A stretch of DNA of 64,000 nucleotides from Deinococcus sonorensis KR-87 (GTDB taxonomy: Bacteria > Deinococcota > Deinococci > Deinococcales > Deinococcaceae). The translations under genes were made by a program, and so were the position numbers. The stretch is from assembly GCF_040256395.1 (NCBI RefSeq), contig NZ_CP158297.1, positions 310,001 to 374,000 of the forward strand, in the 5' to 3' direction. Positions 1 through 9,097 of the stretch are shown here, one piece after another; the first letter of the stretch is position 1; every line of letters starts with the position of its first letter. The notes below the pieces were generated by a model. That model did not search any database. It was given only the letters and a program-made list of their open reading frames with translations, and was not told where the DNA came from.

Positions 1-573
1 CTGCTGACGCTGGGCATCGCGCTGGAAGCGCGGGACCTGGAAACGCACGGGCACACCCAGCGCACCACCGAGATGGCCGGCCGGCTGGGGGAGGCGCTCG
101 GGCTGCGCGGCAGCGACCTCGATCAGCTGCGTGAGGGCGCGTACCTGCACGACCTCGGCAAGCTCTGCGTCCCGGACGCCATCCTGCACAAGCCCGGGCG
201 GCTCACAGCGGACGAGTGGACGGTGATGCAGACGCACACCACCCGCGGGTGGGACCTGGCCTGCCGCATTCCGAACCTGGCCACGGCGGTGCTGGAGGTG
301 ATCCGGCATCACCATGAACGCTGGGACGGCGGCGGGTACCCGGACGGCCTGGCCGGAGAGGCGATTCCGCTGGTGGCCCGCATCTTCGCCGTATGCGACG
401 TCTACGACGCGCTGATCAGCGAGCGGCCCTACAAACCGGCGTGGAGCGCCGACGCGGCGGTCCGGGAGATCCAGGCGCAGTCGGGTCGTCAGTTCGACCC
501 GGCGGTCGTGCGGGCCTTCCTGAGTCTGCACGGGGAAGCCGCGCTGGCTGCAGCCGTGCCGCGGGTGTCCTGA
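1..573 (+). CDS. HD-GYP domain protein, 3' part (5' end outside window)
   Basis: The frame is open from base 1, so the gene begins before the window; 190 residues are visible. They form most of an HD-GYP domain, the cyclic-di-GMP phosphodiesterase module. Visible are HDLGK (metal-binding HD pair), the HHHERWDGGGYPDGL stretch carrying the GYP motif, DVYDAL and the family-typical ERPYKPAW and GRQFDP segments near the end. Only a short tail follows the domain, so this is the C-terminal output module of a larger protein whose sensor half is not visible. Its domain is clearly related to the central domain of the large protein at 1445-4498. The family usually linearises c-di-GMP; activity here is inferred from motifs only. 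Confidence 0.9.
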   Translation: MLTLGIALEARDLETHGHTQRTTEMAGRLGEALGLRGSDLDQLREGAYLHDLGKLCVPDAILHKPGRLTADEWTVMQTHTTRGWDLACRIPNLATAVLEVIRHHHERWDGGGYPDGLAGEAIPLVARIFAVCDVYDALISERPYKPAWSADAAVREIQAQSGRQFDPAVVRAFLSLHGEAALAAAVPRVS

Positions 574-734
574 ACGTCCAGCCGCCATCGCCGTGTGCGG
601 CGGGGCCGTGATGTCCTTCAAGCGGCTCGCTCGCCTGAGCGGATCAAGGGGCGATGAATTGATGCCGAAGGGTTGCTCTTGATTGTGTGATGTCGTACTC
701 AGTGCGGCTGCATGTCCCGGAGTCCCCTGGCCGT

Positions 735-740
735 CACACT
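735..740 (+). promoter_or_regulatory. possible -10 element (CACACT) for the 747 gene
   Basis: CACACT ends 6 bp before the ATG at 747, one base away from the TACACT/TACGCT hexamers placed identically before other genes here. No -35 is visible. It favours a leaderless start at 747. Confidence 0.35.
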
Positions 741-746
741 GCCCCA

Positions 747-1073
747 ATGAGTGCAGACCCACGCCATGACGCCGAGTGGGCCAGACGCACGGAGGACGAC
801 GCCATCCCCGCGCTGCGGACCGCCACGCCCACGCCCCGGTCTGGCCTCCACTGGTTTCTCTTCGACGTCACCAACCGGGCCATCGCGGAAGCTGTGCTGG
901 CCGCCTTTGACCATCCGCATCCGCGGGGTCAGGTCCGGCTCGAGTACCTGCGGCAGCAATTTGTGCAGGTCACGCAGGATCAGACGGCCGCGGAGCTGGA
1001 GTACGTCAATCTGCTGGAGATGGCCCGGAGGCTGCGGGTGCAGTACCTGACGGGTGCCTGGGACCTGCATTGA
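747..1073 (+). CDS. hypothetical protein, 108 aa
   Basis: No family recognised. I prefer the ATG at 747 because a -10-like hexamer lies 6 bp upstream; a GTG at 687 would add 20 residues without a ribosome binding site. The product is soluble and charged, starting MSADPRHDAEWARR, with a central LHWFLFDVTNRAIAEAVLAAF segment and a helical C-terminal half (LEYLRQQFVQV, YVNLLEMARRLRVQYL). No signal peptide, membrane segment or catalytic motif is seen. It is flanked by two HD-GYP genes, but separate orientation and spacing give no evidence of an operon. Confidence 0.55.
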   Translation: MSADPRHDAEWARRTEDDAIPALRTATPTPRSGLHWFLFDVTNRAIAEAVLAAFDHPHPRGQVRLEYLRQQFVQVTQDQTAAELEYVNLLEMARRLRVQYLTGAWDLH

Positions 1074-1444
1074 GGATGGCGCTTCGCGGCGCAGCAAAAA
1101 CCGCCAGGAGTCCCCGCTCGGCCCGGATGGACGGACATGGCCTGCCGGCGCGGTGGCCGGTGCGCTGGGCTCCATGGGTCACCTGAATGTCATATGCCTC
1201 TAGAGGCCAGCGCGGCATCGTCAGGCGGGCGCACCATCGTGCCCGGTCGTCTGAGGGATGGTTCGCTCCCTCACCCCAGGCGCCGGTGACGTGGAGGGTG
1301 GTGATGCGCGCCCGGCCGTGCGAGCCTTCTGGTCAACTGGAGCCCAGCGGGTCCCCCGCCGGGTCAGTCCATCCGCTGGGGGGGTAGACGACCGGCGGTG
1401 GTGAAGACCTCGCCGTGGGGACGCTTCATCGCTGAAATCTACGC
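1074..1444. other. intergenic gap between convergent genes
   Basis: No convincing gene. The arms CCCAGCGG (1343-1350) and CCGCTGGG (1373-1380) could form a weak hairpin serving as terminator for either convergent gene. Otherwise nothing recognisable. Confidence 0.4.
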
Positions 1445-4400
1445 TCAGACTGCCAGGACGGGCGTCACCAGAGCTTTGATGGCCTCACCGCGGCCCTCGG
1501 TGGTGTGGTGGAGGGAGCGCCGGCGCTCCCGAGCCGCACGCTCGCGCTCGAGTTGCACCAGCGCCCCCGGGGCGTCGCCGGACGTCAGCAGAAGTTCGAC
1601 CACGCGGCTGTGGGCGCGCACCTCCAGGTCCAGGAGCTGGTGCTGGGCGGCCACGTCCACCACCTGGTCAACGCTGGCGCGCGCGCCGGGCGCGTCCCCC
1701 CGTGCCGCCTGATTGTCGGCTGCGGAGAGGGCGGCCCAGCCCCACGCCTCGGGTGTACGATTGCGGTCCAGGTGCGGGGAGGACAGCAGCTGGTGATGCA
1801 GCGCGGCCGCTTCGTCGAACAGCAGGGAGTTGTCCTTGGCGCGCGCCAGCAGACCGAGCGCGAGCAGTTCCACGTCCGTCTGAGCGCTCTCCTGTGCCGC
1901 CTGAAGGCTGCGGTCCGCGCACGCTGCGGCGAGACTGATGTTCCCCAGGTCCAGGGCCGTGTCGCCCAGGTGGTACAGGCTGGTGGCGAGTTCCCCCTGC
2001 GCGCCGGCTGCAGCGGACAACTGACTGGCCGCCTCGAAGGCCTGCAGGGCCTGCTCCGGACGCTTCAGGCGCGCCTGAATGAGTCCCAGGCGGGTCCGGG
2101 CATGGGCTTCCCCGACCGTGTCGCCCAGCTTCGCGGACAGGTCCGCCGCGGCCATCCCTCCCTGCAGCGCTTCCTCCTGAAGGCCCGCGGCGCTGCACAC
2201 GTCGACCAGGAGGTGAAGGCCGTCGCGTTCGAGGGTGCGGTCCGCGTGGGCGCGGGCCGTGGCGATCACGTCGCCGAGCAGACGCGCGGCCCGCTCCAGG
2301 TCGCCGGCCTCCAGCAGGGTCAGGGCCTGATGGCGCTGCACGTACGCGCGCGCCAGGTCGTCGCCATCCTCCTCGGCCAGCACGGCGGCCGCCTCGGTGA
2401 GCGCCTGCGCCAGCGCCGGATTGCTGTGCCGCTTGTCCCACGCGTCCTGAATCAGTAGGTTCAGCCGAAGCTCCACGCCGTCCGGCCGGGACCGGGCTGC
2501 CCGCCGGGTCAGCTGGGCAGACGGCGCACGCCCCTGGTCCGCCCGCGGCTCGCCCGGACCCATCCGGTGCGGGCCACCCGCCGCGTTCAGGCGCTCCAGC
2601 GCCCCGCTGCGGACCATGTCACCGAAGGCCTCCACCACCCGGGGATCGAACTGCCGGCCGGCCTGAGACTCGATCTCCGCCAGGGCCGCCTCGGGGGTCC
2701 ACGCCTCTTTGTACGGCCGTTCGCTCGTGAGCGCGTCGTACACGTCGGCGACCGACACCAGGCGGCCGCTCAGCGGAATGTCCTCGCCGCCCAGCCCGTT
2801 CGGGTACCCGCGCCCATCCCAGCGCTCGTGGTGCGTCAACGCGATCTCCTCGGCGACCTGCAGCAGCTGCGAGTGACCGCCGGCGAGAATATGGCCGCCG
2901 ATCAGCGTGTGCTGCTTCATCATCTCGAACTCTTCCGGGGTGAACCGTCCGGGCTTGAGCAGGATCGCGTCCGGAATGCCGATCTTCCCCACGTCATGCA
3001 GGCGCGCCGCCAGGCGCAGGATGTCCACGTCCTCCGCGGGGACGCCCAGCCGCTCCGCAAGGTGAGCGGTGACGTGACCGACGCGGAAGGTGTGCTGTCC
3101 GGTCTGGTCGTCGCGGTATTCGGCCGCGGCTGCCAGGCGCGTGACCACCTCCACCTGCGCGAACTCCAGTTCCTTGGTCCGGTGCTGGACGGCCGCCTCG
3201 GCGTCCTCCCGGGCGCGCTCGGACGCTTCACGCAGGAGACGCTGGGTGTCCGCCTCCATATTTGCGCGCTCCACGTCGAACCGCGCCTGATGCTCACGAA
3301 CCTGCGTCGCCTCGCGCTCGGCATGGCCGGCCCGCTCGGCCAGCAGCACCGCCTCGAACAACCCGGCGCTCCGCTGGTACTCGCCCAGGGCGGCGCTGGC
3401 CCGCGCCTGGCCCTCTTTCGCCTGCAGCACCTCGCTCTTCAATCCGGCGAGCGCGGCGTGGTGTTCGGCGTCCTCATAGCGCGCGCGGGCCGCCGGGGCG
3501 TCGCCCGACTTCAGGGCGAGGTGCCCCAGGCTGAGGGTGGCCCAGACCTGGACCAGCGCGAGCTGCAACGTGGAGGCGATATCGAGGGCCTTGCGGCTCA
3601 TCTGGGCGGCGAGGGCGTCCTCACCGAGGGTGGCGTAGATGCGGCCGAGGCTGTCGAGCACCTCGGCCTCCTCCTCGCGGGCCCCGAGCCGCTCGGCCAG
3701 GGCCAGCGCTTTGAGGTAGCCGGCGATCCCGCCTTTCAGGTCGCCGCGGTCGCGGGCCACGTCCGCGAGGGCGACCTGGCCGGCCAGTTCCATGCGCGGG
3801 TCACCGGTGCGCTGGACCGTCTCCAGGCCCTCCCGCAGGTAGCGCTCCGCCTGATCGAACAGCTGCATGGACCGGTACAGGGCGCCGACGTTGATCAGGC
3901 ACGCGCCGAGTTGCCGGTCGAGCGAGAGCCCCGACGCACGAATGAACGCCACGCACTCCAGGAAGTATTCGATGGCCCGCCCGGCATTCCCGGCCCGCTG
4001 GTGGAGCAGGCCGAGGTTGTTGAGGCTCCCGGCGTAGCCGGCCTGGTCGTTGATGTCCCGCCGTAGGGTCGAGGCGCGTTCGAGCGAGGCGATCGCATCG
4101 TCCAGCTGGCCGCGCCGCAACTGCATCCCGCCCTGAAGGTTATGCGCGTCCGCCACCACGGCCCACGCGCCGCACGCTGTTCCCTCGAGGATCAGCTGCT
4201 CGGCCAGCTGATCGAACGCCGCGACGTCGTTGGTGTTCATGTGGACGCGCAGGGCGATCACCTTCGCTTCGCACGCCTGCTGGTGCTGATGCAGGGACGT
4301 GAACAGCCGCGCTGCCTCCAGAGCGGACGCCACGGCCAGGTCGCCCTGGTCCTTCGCCAGGGCCTGCTGCGCGGCGGTCAGCTGCGCGGCAGCGCGGCGC

Positions 4401-4498
4401 CCTGGATCAGCGTCGTGGGCCGCAGCGTCCTGCAAGGTCAGGCGGTCCTCTCCACCTGAGTGGGGAAGGAAGGCGGAACGGTGGGGGTGGTCGGTCAT
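1445..4498 (-). CDS. TPR - HD-GYP - TPR protein, 1017 aa (putative c-di-GMP phosphodiesterase)
   Basis: Residues about 30-390 are a run of tetratricopeptide-type helical repeats (for example [21 protein letters not shown]). About 395-450 is a charged coiled coil leading into an HD-GYP domain at about 455-640, with [26 protein letters not shown] and [16 protein letters not shown] all intact. A Gly/Pro/Arg-rich linker follows and then a second TPR array to the C-terminus. No signal peptide or membrane segment, so cytoplasmic. Intact motifs predict c-di-GMP hydrolysis; the TPRs suggest control by protein partners. HD-GYP after TPRs is known in Deinococcus; a second long TPR array behind it is unusual. 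The start at 4498 has GAGG about 8 nt upstream. Confidence 0.88.
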   Translation of the reverse strand: MTDHPHRSAFLPHSGGEDRLTLQDAAAHDADPGRRAAAQLTAAQQALAKDQGDLAVASALEAARLFTSLHQHQQACEAKVIALRVHMNTNDVAAFDQLAEQLILEGTACGAWAVVADAHNLQGGMQLRRGQLDDAIASLERASTLRRDINDQAGYAGSLNNLGLLHQRAGNAGRAIEYFLECVAFIRASGLSLDRQLGACLINVGALYRSMQLFDQAERYLREGLETVQRTGDPRMELAGQVALADVARDRGDLKGGIAGYLKALALAERLGAREEEAEVLDSLGRIYATLGEDALAAQMSRKALDIASTLQLALVQVWATLSLGHLALKSGDAPAARARYEDAEHHAALAGLKSEVLQAKEGQARASAALGEYQRSAGLFEAVLLAERAGHAEREATQVREHQARFDVERANMEADTQRLLREASERAREDAEAAVQHRTKELEFAQVEVVTRLAAAAEYRDDQTGQHTFRVGHVTAHLAERLGVPAEDVDILRLAARLHDVGKIGIPDAILLKPGRFTPEEFEMMKQHTLIGGHILAGGHSQLLQVAEEIALTHHERWDGRGYPNGLGGEDIPLSGRLVSVADVYDALTSERPYKEAWTPEAALAEIESQAGRQFDPRVVEAFGDMVRSGALERLNAAGGPHRMGPGEPRADQGRAPSAQLTRRAARSRPDGVELRLNLLIQDAWDKRHSNPALAQALTEAAAVLAEEDGDDLARAYVQRHQALTLLEAGDLERAARLLGDVIATARAHADRTLERDGLHLLVDVCSAAGLQEEALQGGMAAADLSAKLGDTVGEAHARTRLGLIQARLKRPEQALQAFEAASQLSAAAGAQGELATSLYHLGDTALDLGNISLAAACADRSLQAAQESAQTDVELLALGLLARAKDNSLLFDEAAALHHQLLSSPHLDRNRTPEAWGWAALSAADNQAARGDAPGARASVDQVVDVAAQHQLLDLEVRAHSRVVELLLTSGDAPGALVQLERERAARERRRSLHHTTEGRGEAIKALVTPVLAV

Positions 4499-4543
4499 GA
4501 ACGGCTGGGCCTCGGGTGCTGTGGCGGAGTGGACGACGACAAG

Positions 4544-4581
4544 CCACGCAGCGACCGCCCAGAAGAACGGTCGCTGCGTGG
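4544..4581 (-). terminator. hairpin terminator of the subtilase gene
   Basis: Perfect 14-bp arms (4544-4557 and 4568-4581) with a 10-nt loop, about 55 nt beyond the minus-strand stop at 4637 and before the start of the next minus-strand gene. No U tract follows. Confidence 0.7.
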
Positions 4582-4636
4582 GAAGGGCATGGCTCTAGCG
4601 TGACAGGTGGACTCTCACAGAAGGTTGACAGGCTCC

Positions 4637-5848
4637 CTACTGGAGGGAGGCGACCAGGGCGGCGATGTTGAGTTCGCCGTAGCCGAGGGTGGACTTGCCC
4701 GGCAGCAGCGACGCGGCATTCACCCGGTCAACGTTGGTGGCGGTGTCACTCAGCCGGGCGGCCACGTTCACGCCGGCGCTTCCCGCGTGGCTCAGGGCCA
4801 GCGCCAGCCCGCCGCTCACCATCGGCGCGGCGAACGACGTGCCGCGCCACACCGCCGCGTGATTCCCCGGGTACGCCGTCGCCACGCCCTCCCCCGGCGC
4901 CAGCACTTCCAGGTCCTCGCCGTAACTCGAGAAGCTCGACCGCACGCCCGACGTGCTGGAACTCCCGACCGACAGGGTGGACGCCGCGGTCGCGCCGGTG
5001 CCGCTGGCGGTGCGGGCGGGATACAGCACCGGGCTCGCGCCGGTGTTGCCGGCCGACAGCACCACGTACACGCCCGCCGCGGCCGCCTCGCTCAGCGCCG
5101 CGTCCAGGTCCGCGTCCGGTTCACTGGCGACCGACGCGTTGATGATCTGCGCGCCGTGCTGCACGGCATACCGGATGGCGGCAGCAATCTCGCGGGTGTC
5201 GCCGCTGCCGTCCGGCTGCAGGGCCCGCAGCGGCATGATCGTTGCGCGCGGCGCCACCTGCAGGATGATGTCCGCCACGCCCGTGCCGTGCCCGAAGGCG
5301 ATGTCGCTGGGGCTGCCGCCCTCCTGCGGCACGTCATCGCCGTCCAGGAAGTCCCGGCGGCTGGCACTCAGATGCCCGGTGAAGGCGGCGTGCGGCAGGT
5401 CGATGCCCGAGTCGATCACCGCGACGGTGATGCCGTCGCCCAGCTGGGGGGTCTGCTGCTGGGCCTGCTGGAGGCCCACTGTCTGCCAGATGGGCCCGTT
5501 GGCGGTGAAGGTGTTGTTCGGGCCGCTGGGCACGGTCGAGAGGTCCAGCGCGGCGGTCCAGACGCTCGGGTCGGCCGTCACGAACGCGCCCGCGGTGACG
5601 AAGGCGCCGGCCGTCACAAACGCGCCGGCGGTGACGAACGCACCCGCGGTGACGAAGGCGCCGGCGGTGACGAAGGCGCCGGCGAGGGTCTGGATCCGGG
5701 GCGCGCCGACGCTCTGCACGGTCTGCGCGCCGAACTCGGGCACGATGGCCACGGTGCTGGTGTGGGGCAGGGGGGTGGTGGCGCCGCAGGCGGCGAGCGA
5801 CACACTCAGGAGCAGCCAGCGGAGCGCGAGCGAGACAGGTTTATGCAT
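4637..5848 (-). CDS. S8 subtilisin-like serine protease, lipoprotein, 403 aa
   Basis: The ATG at 5848 gives a clean lipoprotein signal (WLLLSVSLAAC, Cys21); an in-frame start 36 codons upstream would bury it. A TACGGT hexamer 6 bp upstream suggests leaderless transcription. After the lipobox lie six exact GAFVTA repeats (residues about 57-92), then the peptidase S8 domain with Asp146 (VIDSGID), His187 (GHGTG), Asn268 (SAGN) and Ser338 (GTSFAAPMVSGG). All catalytic residues are present, so an active extracytoplasmic protease is predicted. The N-terminal region is too short and repetitive to be a typical I9 propeptide. A strong hairpin follows the stop. Confidence 0.92.
   Translation of the reverse strand: MHKPVSLALRWLLLSVSLAACGATTPLPHTSTVAIVPEFGAQTVQSVGAPRIQTLAGAFVTAGAFVTAGAFVTAGAFVTAGAFVTAGAFVTADPSVWTAALDLSTVPSGPNNTFTANGPIWQTVGLQQAQQQTPQLGDGITVAVIDSGIDLPHAAFTGHLSASRRDFLDGDDVPQEGGSPSDIAFGHGTGVADIILQVAPRATIMPLRALQPDGSGDTREIAAAIRYAVQHGAQIINASVASEPDADLDAALSEAAAAGVYVVLSAGNTGASPVLYPARTASGTGATAASTLSVGSSSTSGVRSSFSSYGEDLEVLAPGEGVATAYPGNHAAVWRGTSFAAPMVSGGLALALSHAGSAGVNVAARLSDTATNVDRVNAASLLPGKSTLGYGELNIAALVASLQ
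5573..5680 (-). repeat. six tandem 18-bp units coding GAFVTA
   Basis: Six contiguous 18-bp units lie inside the subtilase gene. The units differ at synonymous positions (for example GCG/GCC) but every one encodes GAFVTA, so the peptide is conserved while the DNA has drifted. It is a coding tandem repeat, not CRISPR: there are no spacers. Confidence 0.9.
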
Positions 5849-6266
5849 GGTTCCACCGTAGATGTGCCAGAAAAGGGCGGGGCGTTGGGCACGTGTCGCC
5901 CAGGACGGGGCCTGGCCGTGTCCCGCGGCATGGGATGCAGGACGGCTGTCGTGCATGCTCAGGGTGGGCGCCCATCACGGACGGCTTCACCGGCTTCTCT
6001 GCCTCCTGGGAGGCATGAGCCCGGTTCATCAGCACCCTTGGGTAAAGATTATTTTATAGAGCCACATTTTGCGCTAAAAAATTCCACACTTTGCTCAGGT
6101 GCGTCCGCCGTCAGCGAAACAGACGGTGATGGCAAAGGAGAATTTCCGTGTTGCTCCCAGGCGCTTCCGGAGGTGACGCGGTGCGGAGCGGCCATGACCG
6201 CCCCGGACCCGGTGTTCCTGCGCGAGGAGCGGCTTCCCCGGTCCTGCATGTGGCGGCGCCTTGCGT
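5849..6266. other. intergenic gap with AT-rich island
   Basis: It holds the -10-like TACGGT (5855-5860, minus) of the subtilase gene. At about 6045-6110 there is an AT-rich island, strikingly unlike the surrounding GC-rich DNA, which could hold a minus-strand promoter (TATAAA about 17 bp after a T-rich hexamer). No gene seen. Confidence 0.45.
5855..5860 (-). promoter_or_regulatory. -10 element (TACGGT), leaderless layout
   Basis: Read on the minus strand, TACGGT ends 6 bp before the subtilase ATG at 5848, so transcription should start at or next to the A of the ATG. No -35 recognised. Confidence 0.5.
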
Positions 6267-7739
6267 TCAGGACTCGTGGGGCGAGTCGGCGGCGAGTGAG
6301 GTGTCGGCCACGCCCGCCGCCTGAAGCTCCGCGAGATACGGACCGGCGGCCGCCTCCCCTTGCAGGCACGCCGCGACGAAGGCATGCGGGTCGAAGCTCC
6401 ATCCCGCCGCTTCGAGGCGGACCGGCTCACCCGGCAGGGACGTGACCGCTGCGCCCGCACCGGCGAGCACGCCGCCCACCCCCGCTGCCAGGATCCACCG
6501 CACCCGCCCGGGGCGCTCCTCCCCTTCCGGCACGCCCAGGGCCACGGCCAGGTCATTCAGCGCCGCAGGGTTGGACAGCAGGGCCGGCAGACGGCGCGCG
6601 GTCAGCGGCGCGAGCGCCGCGGCATGGTCGTGAACGACCCGTGCCCACAACGGGCGGTAGACCCGCTCGCCCACGTCCTCCCACGCTGCGCCTTCGAGCG
6701 CGTCGGCGTCCGTGCCGGCCAGGTGACGCAGCAGCGCCCGCTCCACCTGAAGCGGGTGTGTCAGGAGACTCAGGGCGTCACGGTCGTCGACGCTCGCCTC
6801 TCCCGGCGGGATCGGCGCGATCGCCGCCAGGCGCTCGTGCAGCGGCGGGTGCGTGTCGAGCGGATCGGTCTGCCCGCCCTGCACCGCCTGCGCGACGCGC
6901 TCTTCCAGCACGGCCGCGAGCGCCGGCACGCGCAGAAAGCGGGCGAAGCCGTCCGCGATCGGCGGATGCACCCCTGACTTCAGCGCCGGCGCGAGTTCGC
7001 TCGACCAGTACCCGTCGAAGGCGAGCCCTCCCCCATGCACACGCTTGAGGCCCTCGCCGAGCGCCGCCGGGCTGACGGTGCGGGCTGCCAGGGCATCCGC
7101 GACGAACTCCTGCTGGCGCGACAAGGCGTGCGTGACGCGCAGAAACGCGTTCCCGTACCACAGGAACGGCAGGTGCAGCCACGACGACTGCGCCGACAGC
7201 GACTTGACGGTGCGGCCCATCGAGACCCGCGCCCCGAAGAGCCACACCCCGAGGCGGGTGTCGCCGCCGTGGTAATGCCCGAACTCATGCGCGAGCACCG
7301 CCCGGAACTCGGAGACGTTCAGCAGCCGCATCAGCGCGAGCCCCAGACCCATGACCCGCACCCGCCGCAGGCCAAAGGGGGCGCTGCGTTCGGTGACCCA
7401 GGCGTTGACGTCCGGCACCAGGTACACCTCGTCTGGAGCGCGCTGTCCGGTCGCCCGCGCGACGCGTTCAATCTCCTCGAACAGCTGCGGATGCTCCGCC
7501 GCGCGGAGCCGCGGGCCCGGCGCTTCGAAGCGCTCGCGCCGCGGGAAGATCGCCCACAGGATCGTGACGCCGGCGATCAACGCGAACAGGTCGAGCCGCA
7601 GGTGAACTCGCCCCGCGGACCATTCCAGCACCGGCACCGAAAGCAGCGCGCCCGCCAGGCCGAGCGCGAGCAGATAGAACCCCACCATCAGCAGCAGGGC
7701 GAACACAGCGCGTCCCCGCAGAGCAGCCGTCGTCTTCAT
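6267..7739 (-). CDS. M48-family membrane metalloprotease, 490 aa
   Basis: Two hydrophobic segments lie near the N-terminus (about 13-37 and 48-65). The zinc motif HEFGH is at about 151-155, followed by QQEFVADALAA, which supplies the third ligand (Glu) about 60 residues later. This is the peptidase M48 (HtpX/Ste24-like) arrangement, predicted to cleave membrane or envelope proteins with the active site near the membrane. The C-terminal 200 residues are Ala/Leu/Pro-rich, contain a short Gly/Ala-rich hydrophobic stretch and match nothing I recognise. TAGACT sits exactly 6 bp upstream of the ATG, suggesting a leaderless transcript. Confidence 0.9.
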   Translation of the reverse strand: MKTTAALRGRAVFALLLMVGFYLLALGLAGALLSVPVLEWSAGRVHLRLDLFALIAGVTILWAIFPRRERFEAPGPRLRAAEHPQLFEEIERVARATGQRAPDEVYLVPDVNAWVTERSAPFGLRRVRVMGLGLALMRLLNVSEFRAVLAHEFGHYHGGDTRLGVWLFGARVSMGRTVKSLSAQSSWLHLPFLWYGNAFLRVTHALSRQQEFVADALAARTVSPAALGEGLKRVHGGGLAFDGYWSSELAPALKSGVHPPIADGFARFLRVPALAAVLEERVAQAVQGGQTDPLDTHPPLHERLAAIAPIPPGEASVDDRDALSLLTHPLQVERALLRHLAGTDADALEGAAWEDVGERVYRPLWARVVHDHAAALAPLTARRLPALLSNPAALNDLAVALGVPEGEERPGRVRWILAAGVGGVLAGAGAAVTSLPGEPVRLEAAGWSFDPHAFVAACLQGEAAAGPYLAELQAAGVADTSLAADSPHES

Positions 7740-7745
7740 GGCAGC

Positions 7746-7751
7746 AGTCTA
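7746..7751 (-). promoter_or_regulatory. -10 element (TAGACT), leaderless layout
   Basis: TAGACT on the minus strand ends 6 bp before the ATG of the M48 protease gene; no Shine-Dalgarno sequence lies between. Confidence 0.55.
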
Positions 7752-7890
7752 AAGAGCTGGTGAAGATTCAGGGGCGAATGTGTGGGGAGGCGCCCGATCA
7801 GGAACGGCGGGGCCGAGGTCTTGTCGAACGGCACAGCAGCAACCCCCGCCAGCACGGGCCAGGCCGGCGGTTCACCGTGGTGCCCGGCCT

Positions 7891-9051
7891 TCAGCGCGGA
7901 CCACAGCCCGGTTGCGTCGCCCCCGGGACCCGGTACACGGATGTGCCGGTCACGACGTCCTTGACATGGAGGGTGTACGCCTGTGGAAGAAGTTCGAAGC
8001 CCTCGTCAAAGGCATCCTCCGTGCGGTAGGAGGCCACGCTGTACGCCACGTGCCGGCTGTCTGCCAGCCAGCAGAAGCCGTCCAGCCGGTTCAGGTCGCC
8101 ACGTCCGCCGTCCGTCGCCGTGAGGTCGCGCGCCGTCTGGGTGACGAGGTCCAGGGCCTTCACCGTGACGGGCTGCTGAGGAGCGCTCTCGTACTCCTCC
8201 TGCACGAACAGCAGCCGCCGGCCGTCCGGCGACACGCGCAGGACCGGCGTCTCCCCGTACTGCCCACCGAACCGGCCCAGTGCGAGGAGTCCGCCACTCC
8301 TGAGCGCGAAGCGGAAGACGAAGAAGGTGAAGTTGTTGTGCAGATCCTGGTCGCCCTGCCCGAGGTTCGCGGCAAAGTACACCGCCTGACCGTCCGGAGA
8401 CACGGCGGGCGCGCTGAAGCGCCAGTTCTGGCGATCCCGGGTCTGGGCTGGGTCGTATCCCTGAAGAAAGGAGGCGACCTCCGGCCAGCGCCGCTGGGCC
8501 CGCAGCGCATCCATCAAGGCTCCGGGGCGGCCGGTGGTGAAGATGGCCCGTTCCGGCGTGCCGCTCACCATGTACACCACGCCGTTCTCGGTGGCGCGGG
8601 CCACCACCCGCCCATCCCGACTGGACGAGGCCTCCGGCCACGGCGTGGTGCGCGCTCCGGGCCGGGTCCACACCAGCGCGCGACCGTTCTCGTCCCAGGC
8701 GCGCAGCGTCCGCCCGTCCTCCGACCACGACAGCCACTCGGCGCGCACAGCCGTCCAGGCGGCCGGCAAGGGGCGGGGCTGTCGGTCCGGCGGGGACAGC
8801 AGCAGACCCCGCATCGGGGGCAGCTCCGGGCTGTTCCGGCCACCCCGCGCCTCCAGCAGCGCCACGTCGCCGGTCGTGGGTGACATGTCCAGCCGGTACA
8901 CCTCGCCCTGATGCGGCAGGACCCGCGCCCTGGCACCCACCCGCGGCTCGAGGTACGGCTTGAACTCGCGCACGTACGCCAGCTGCCCCTGGGGCGCGGC
9001 GAGCACGGGACTGGCGATGGTCAGCAGGAGGAGGGCAGCGCGTCTCAGCAT
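7891..9051 (-). CDS. exported TolB-like beta-propeller protein, 386 aa
   Basis: The ATG at 9051 opens a signal peptide (MLRRAALLLLTIASPVLAAP); a longer in-frame start has no such start. TACGCT lies 6 bp upstream. The mature part has repeated blades with SPDGRRLLFVQEE, SWSEDGRTLRAWDENGR and AVSPDGQAVYFAAN, the PD40/WD40-like pattern of TolB-type propellers. No catalytic motif is seen, so a binding or scaffold role outside the membrane is the safest reading. The next gene upstream (9098-10213) encodes a related propeller on the same strand with only 46 bp between, so the pair probably arose by duplication. Confidence 0.75.
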   Translation of the reverse strand: MLRRAALLLLTIASPVLAAPQGQLAYVREFKPYLEPRVGARARVLPHQGEVYRLDMSPTTGDVALLEARGGRNSPELPPMRGLLLSPPDRQPRPLPAAWTAVRAEWLSWSEDGRTLRAWDENGRALVWTRPGARTTPWPEASSSRDGRVVARATENGVVYMVSGTPERAIFTTGRPGALMDALRAQRRWPEVASFLQGYDPAQTRDRQNWRFSAPAVSPDGQAVYFAANLGQGDQDLHNNFTFFVFRFALRSGGLLALGRFGGQYGETPVLRVSPDGRRLLFVQEEYESAPQQPVTVKALDLVTQTARDLTATDGGRGDLNRLDGFCWLADSRHVAYSVASYRTEDAFDEGFELLPQAYTLHVKDVVTGTSVYRVPGATQPGCGPR

Positions 9052-9057
9052 GGCCGC

Positions 9058-9063
9058 AGCGTA
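9058..9063 (-). promoter_or_regulatory. -10 element (TACGCT), leaderless layout
   Basis: TACGCT on the minus strand ends 6 bp before the ATG at 9051. It would give this propeller gene its own transcript despite the close upstream gene. Confidence 0.5.
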
Positions 9064-9097
9064 CGGCGGGCGGAGTGGCTCACGGATGACGCGCTTG

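Noticed and set aside
2567..4066. 499-codon open frame on the plus strand opposite the TPR/HD-GYP gene
   Set aside because: It is the antisense shadow of a gene with intact domains; its translation is rich in Gln, Arg and His without family resemblance.
5573..5680. tandem repeat as possible CRISPR
   Set aside because: Units are contiguous without spacers, in frame and encode a conserved peptide.
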